In this document: piece by piece, positions 59,040 to 64,000 of the stretch
How positions within the stretch are numbered: position 1 is the first letter of the stretch
How the letters are laid out: each line of letters begins with the position of its first letter
DNA from: Engraulis encrasicolus
Lineage: Eukaryota; Chordata; Actinopteri; Clupeiformes; Engraulidae
Assembly (NCBI RefSeq): GCF_034702125.1
Contig: NC_085875.1
Span: forward strand, 52,387,176 to 52,451,175
DNA: 64,000 bases
Direction: 5' to 3'
Program-made: the position numbers and the translations under genes
Notes under the pieces: model-generated
Told to the model about the DNA's origin: nothing
Database searches by the model: none
What the model saw: the letters and a program-made list of their open reading frames with translations, nothing else

Positions 59040-61185
59040 GTACCCACACTACAAGTAGGTTCAGCCCAATAACTTTTTTAAGTATTTGTCTGGAAATAAG
59101 ATATTTCTGACAGCACTCAAAGTCAAAATAAAGCAAAATAGGTGACTGACATGACATGATTACAAAAATAAAATATTGTTAAATTTTGAGTTATTCAATG
59201 GTTGAACAAAGTTTAAAGAGCTAAATTAAGTGGGTTGTTTTGTTGTAAAGTTCATGAAATATCAATCTGCCCCTTTGAAAGAGATCTTAGTTACTCATTC
59301 GTAATAATCCCAAAACAATTTTACTACTACAATTGTATCATTAGTTCTATGTAAATGTGTGAGGTATGGCAGTCTATCTTCATACACTACACAGTATAAA
59401 ACATTGCAGCAAGTTACATGTAAATGTAAAAAAGTAATTTGCTCTGCTGACCTAAGTTTATAAGTTAACTCAACTCGAGAAAGCCTCAATTTGAGTAAAG
59501 CATCAAGTTGAGGGGGGGTGGGGGGTTGAACAGGACTGGCCGGGCACGCCGACGCTATCAGTGTGAAAGGCAGAAAAAAACACACCGTCCGAAACTAAAC
59601 AGAAAGACCGCGTTCGTCCCGCGTCCGTTCCGTTCGGCTTTGGTATGTTTGACCCCTTAACTTACAAACTTAAGGCAGCACTGCAAGTTACATTTTTGCC
59701 TACTGCTTAAACACTATAGGATGATGCTTAAACCAATGTTGTGAAGTTGTTGGTAGGCCTACTAAAACTTTAACACAGTGTTGCTGTTCCTTAAACAAAA
59801 GTTCAGCTTCACACATTCATGCCAATTTTTCAAAGCACTTGCTCCTTAATGCGACACACATACCCCAGTTGTCTACACACAATTTATGCACCAGACACTT
59901 TGTTCAAAAGTAAAATCTCATTGTCACTGTGAAAACACATCTGTTCAAAATACAACATACAATGAATATATGACGAGATTTTGACACAGACTATAACACA
60001 TAACATATAACACACACTTTCAAAACTAAACACTATTCTGCCAGTTACAAGGTTGCATTTTTTATGCAGTATACAGTATTGCATTGCATTTATTTAATTT
60101 TGCATTTATTTGTTTTATTTTGATTGCTTGTATGCTACATTTACATCTTCCTGCACTCAAACAATGAATAGCACAACGGTACCAAAGAGTAGAATATGGA
60201 GTATGGTATTGACTGACTTATATACAGTAAAATCTACCCGCAGAGTAGCCTTTTGTCTTCATCATCACGTTAGGTAATGGAACATCATAATTTGTAGAAA
60301 TTGTGTCCCTTTCAGAACACAACCAAGCAAATACTTGAGTAAACTGACTGAACATGATATCATTTTAATGATGTCATGTAGATGTCAGCTGCATATTTGT
60401 GTCTATTGAAATATATTGTATTTCGTGAAATACCTCATACCCTAATAAATTACTTCACACGTGTAAATATATTGACTATAATTTTGATTACAGCATGTTG
60501 ATGTCAACCACATATTTATATCATAATAGGGATGTGAAAATGTGTGAATATACGTAAATACACCATACAGAAACAAATGATCCATAAGCTCACTAACACA
60601 CTATTGTGTTTAGAGTGATGTGCTGTCTGAGTTTTTACGTAATTGCTTCAGTTGAATTTCCTGTACCGTATGGTCCAGTTATGTAATGTGCAGTAATGTG
60701 AAGATGTACATTCTGTGAGACTGAATAGATGATTACAAAAAGAAAGACTGCAGTATTTTGTATAAAGCAGACAATTGTTTTGATGTTGATCTAGTGTGTT
60801 TTCTCAGCAGTTTTTATAGCAATGTTTAGGCTTTGGAGGCAGGGTTTGCATTTGGCAATAAGGTGAACAGTTTATTTCCAAGTGTTTTGTGTTATGGAAC
60901 TGTGTATAGAGTTTTTAATCAATGAGCCCATTTTTGCTAATCGAGTGCAAGCAATTGGCAAAAACTTAACTGGCTGCCATGTTTTACAGTGTAGTTGAAT
61001 ATACCAACTTACCCAAACCAGTGTCAAAATAGAAAATGGGTTTTGGGTTGGGGGCATCAAATTATGTGTGTCTGTGTTTTTAATTATACTGTATATTGTA
61101 TTTACCGGCATTAAGTTGACATGCCATGTCGGGGCATTACTGTAAGTTATGACTATGGCAGCACTCCTTGACTTTTATAGGCAAA
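59040..61185. other. AT-rich unassigned stretch
   Basis: About 2.1 kb with no microsatellite longer than 20 bases and no coding signal. Style and low GC suggest an old transposon, but I could not define ends. Confidence 0.35.
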
Positions 61186-61199
61186 TGCAAACTTTCCAT

Positions 61200-61622
61200 T
61201 AGGCAAACCTAGGCAATTGACTAGGGCCCCAAACAAATCTGTCTTCCATAGGGGCCCCAACTGTCACACCATTTGCGTTAAACACACACAGAAAATAGGT
61301 TGATCTTAATTTGTGACTTATGTAATGTAATCGAAGATCTTTATGAGACAAAACACTAAAATAGAATTGAGGGGGGGGCGGGGGGTGCACTGTGGCACAT
61401 CGTGCCCACGGGGACCCCGGTTCGAGTCCGGCCGGGGTCATTTCCCGATCCCACTCACTTCCTGTCACCATCTCAGACTGTCCTATCTAATAAAGGCATA
61501 AGAGCCCCTAAAAATATATTTAAAAACAAAAGAATTGGAACACAATTTCTGTCTATATAATGACTTTTGAGAGCCCCATGTTTATATTTCGCCTAGGGCC
61601 CCAAAATGGCTAGATCTGCCCC
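61200..61622 (-). mobile_element. Old hAT-like repeat split by a SINE
   Basis: Left AGGCAATTGACTAGGGCCCC and GGGGCCCCAACTG, right TCGCCTAGGGCCCC and AGATCTGCCCCTG, which on the minus strand begins CAGGGGCAGATCTAGCC. The SINE at 61376-61515 interrupts it. Confidence 0.5.
61376..61515 (+). mobile_element. tRNA-derived SINE with intact B box
   Basis: GTGCACTGTGGCACATCG, then the B box GGTTCGAGTCC at 61420-61430, CGGCCGGGGTCATTTCCCGA TCCCACTCACTTCCTGTC, CTGTCCTATCTAATAAAGGC and tail AAAAATATATTTAAAAA. A typical fish SINE rather than a tRNA gene. Confidence 0.75.
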
Positions 61623-61829
61623 TGTTTATAGAGATGATGTTACTGAACTATTTCTATTATAGTGATGTGAGTGGGTAAAGTGTTGGCGAGCTATTTCTTG
61701 GCCCTCCACCAGCAGTCTTGTAAATCAAAGAGCTGTCTGCCTTTGATGCCTTTAGAGCGAGTGCTCACTAATTAGTGTCTTTTCTAAAAGCCTGGGATTA
61801 ACCACTTCCGCAGCCATTAGGATTTATTA

Positions 61830-61831
<2 letters not shown>

Positions 61832-61883
<52 letters not shown>
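61832..61883. repeat. (CT)n microsatellite
   Basis: CT run, with CT-rich variants to 62000. Confidence 0.96.
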
Positions 61884-61885
<2 letters not shown>

Positions 61886-62151
61886 CCCTCTCTTTCTCTC
61901 TCTCGGTGTCTCTCTCTGTGTCTCTCTCTCTCGCTCGCTCTCTCTCACCCTCTCTCCCTCGTTCTTGTTTTCTCTCTTCCATCTCTCTCTCTCTCTCTCC
62001 ATTTGTCCTTTCTTACGGTGTCTGAGTGGTCTTGTTAAATTGATTTCCTGTTGACCTCTCCTCCCTAGGATGTGGTCATCATATGAAATTAAAATCTGAC
62101 ACATCTGGACTGACGGTCCATTGTATGTGCACTGTGGTGTTTGAGGAGGGG

Positions 62152-62298
<147 letters not shown>

Positions 62299-62425
62299 CT
62301 GTTTGAAAATGCACACAGAGTACTTTTGCACACCTCCCTTCAGAGTAGTAGGTTCATGGGGTAAACAACTCCCTTCAAAAATAACACAGGCTCCCATTCA
62401 CAGTCCTAATATGCAGTAAAGACTG

Positions 62426-62505
62426 GTTTACATTGCATTATATTACATTATATTACACATACACATACTATATAGCAGATGCTTTTAATCCAAAGCAGCT
62501 GATTT
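62426..62505 (-). mobile_element. SINE tail remnant
   Basis: TTACATTGCATTATATTACA TTATATTAC, then GCAGATGCTTTTAATCCAAAGCAGCTGA, matches the 3' end of the SINE at 14408. Confidence 0.5.
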
Positions 62506-62631
62506 GTTTAGTAATTAATGTGCAATTTTCATAAAATTTGCAGATAATGGCCATTTGACCAAAGTGGCGGCGCCCATTGAACCACAAATGTGGACAGTGT
62601 GATGGAGTCTGCTTTGTGTTTGAAGAGCTTG

Positions 62632-62780
<149 letters not shown>

Positions 62781-63207
62781 ACACAAACAGAGTTGTCCAA
62801 TTACTGGAATGACAGAGACGACCACAAAATAATTTTCTCTTAAATGGTGATTTATGAACAATGAGTATTTCCCAATTCAAATATTTTGTGTGCCACTCAG
62901 CGTTTCGAACTCCAATTCAACTTCAATGAAAAAGAATATTTCCTGTCATGTACTGTCTCAAACTGACTGCTTTAAAGGTGCTCCGTGTAGGGAGCCCTAT
63001 CTCTGTCATTTTGTGAAGTATTCACGAAAAAAATAACTTTAATTTTCGTGGTGCATTCACATTATTGCCCGTTTTTCGTGGTTGGGCAACAAAACGCTGC
63101 CTATTCATTTGAATTGCCCGACTGCTGCTATGGTTATCCAAGCGTCTGCAGGGGCGGGGAGGGGGTGCTGACAGAACATTGCTGATGACACATGACACTC
63201 AGGACTC

Positions 63208-63422
63208 ACTAATTCGACGCCCTTTCGGTACTTACGCCTTATGTCATACGACCCTAAACCTAAACCTAACCCTAACCTTAACCCTAAACCTAAACCTAAC
63301 CCTACTTAACCCTAAACCTAACCCTAACCCTAACCTTAACCCTAAATCTAACCCTAACCCTAAATTGCTTGTTTGAAACGTTTGATTACCATGTGACGGT
63401 ACCGAAAGGGCGTCAAACTAGT
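63208..63422. mobile_element. Nested inverted-repeat element enclosing telomere-like repeats
   Basis: CACTAATTCGACGCCCTTTC GGTAC at the left and GTACCGAAAGGGCGTCAAAC TAGTG at the right are inverted ends. It sits in the loop of the larger foldback element. Confidence 0.85.
63251..63366. repeat. Interstitial telomere-like (CCCTAA)n
   Basis: About 19 units of CCCTAA with frequent variants ACCTAA and CCTTAA, the C-rich strand on +. This is the vertebrate telomere motif in degenerate form. Confidence 0.92.
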
Positions 63423-63575
63423 GGGCCGCTAGGCAGCAATTGGGCAATTCTAATGAATAGGCAGCGTTTCGTTGCCCAACCACGAAAAACGGGCAATAAC
63501 GTGAATGCACCGCGGAAATTAAAGTTATTCATTTCGTGAATACTTCACGAAATGAAAGAGATACGGTTGGTGTAG

Positions 63576-64000
63576 GATATGATGTACAAAGTAGATATTG
63601 TAACTATGCTGTTCATAGAAACTTTGCTGCCTATTGCCAAATTGTATCTTTTCGTTTACTTAATAACGAGCTAAAATGTACTTGTATACGATGCTGAAAA
63701 TCCGTAGGCTACACTTTGCTTTCTACTCAACACAAAAAAATCAATAGTATTTCCATAGGTATTTGTGTATTGCGTAGAAAGCGGTGTGTGCAGATTTGAG
63801 CATGAGAGAATGACATTAAAATTGTGAAAGGAAAACCTGTAAGTGACTGCTGCCTAAAAGACAGCATAAACCCTCAGTGGATGTCTCGCTACATTAGGCT
63901 ATGTCATTAAATGAAAGAGGTTTATTATTAAGTTTATACATATCACACAAACTCATATGCTGCATAGGCAACAAAAAATCAGGTATAGTGGGTTACTCAA
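63576..64000. other. unassigned right edge
   Basis: Family C-like words at 63560-63640 (GTAACTATGCTGTTCAT, CTATTGCCAAATTG), otherwise nothing recognised. Confidence 0.4.

Larger units (their letters stand above)
62975..63575. mobile_element. Foldback element with ~150-bp inverted arms
   Basis: Left arm 63005-63125 (GTGAAGTATTCACGAAA, TAACTTTAATTTTCGTGGTG, CGTTTTTCGTGGTTGGGCAA, CGCTGCCTATTCATT) is inverted at 63425-63560. The outer ends GGTGCTCCGTGTAGGG and GGTTGGTGTAGGAT also relate to family C. Confidence 0.85.

Noticed and set aside
58682..59047. PGHGYSNV-type repeat protein
   Set aside because: A 24-bp minisatellite is a multiple of three and is open in both directions. There is no signal peptide, splice sites or known family.
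61376..61450. A tRNA gene, because of the perfect B box GGTTCGAGTCC
   Set aside because: No cloverleaf with a paired acceptor stem could be made. The sequence continues into a SINE body and A-rich tail.

Overview
The window is vertebrate genomic DNA, almost certainly from a ray-finned (teleost) fish. It has one intron-rich protein-coding gene, very long (CA/TG)n and (CT/GA)n microsatellites, many short hAT-like and Tc1-like non-autonomous transposons, and decayed fish-type LINEs and tRNA-derived SINEs. I cannot name the species.

Positions 1-21,515 (+ strand) hold exons 2-8 of hao1 (glycolate / 2-hydroxyacid oxidase 1, a peroxisomal FMN enzyme). Exon 1, with the start codon and the first ~46 residues, lies upstream of the window. 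The seven exons are 14-165, 5722-5977, 8905-9080, 12552-12643, 15882-16040, 18910-18979 and 20978-21045. They join in frame with GT-AG borders into 323 residues plus stop and end in a Ser-Arg-Ile peroxisomal targeting tripeptide. A polyadenylation signal follows at 21,492.

The introns are unusual. Copies of the exons' own borders (splice site plus the adjoining exon edge) are repeated in the neighbouring introns: exon 3 acceptor side (about 8 decayed copies), exon 5 donor side (1), exon 6 donor side (several, ~62-bp unit), exon 7 acceptor side (6) and exon 7 donor side (1). Transposons have later inserted into some of these arrays. I regard this as the most interesting feature of the window.

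Positions 21,516-64,000 contain no gene I can support. They hold microsatellites, minisatellites (21.5, 31.6-32.1, 35.7-36.2, 51.1, 58.75 kb), LINE fragments (22.6 and 55.6 kb), a Tc1/mariner-like transposon with ~500-bp inverted arms (28.5-30.1 kb) and a solo arm of it (51.3 kb), hAT-type MITEs with 8-bp target duplications, a five-copy ~140-bp duplication (55.4-57.0 kb), and a nested hairpin element that carries telomere-like CCCTAA repeats (63.0-63.57 kb). In human, the 3' side of HAO1 faces a large gene-poor interval towards BMP2. If synteny holds, this could be the fish counterpart, but that is inference only.

Degenerate hammerhead-ribozyme-like cores, of the kind known from Penelope-like retroelements, occur at 7.3-7.4, 9.3 and 34.16 kb.
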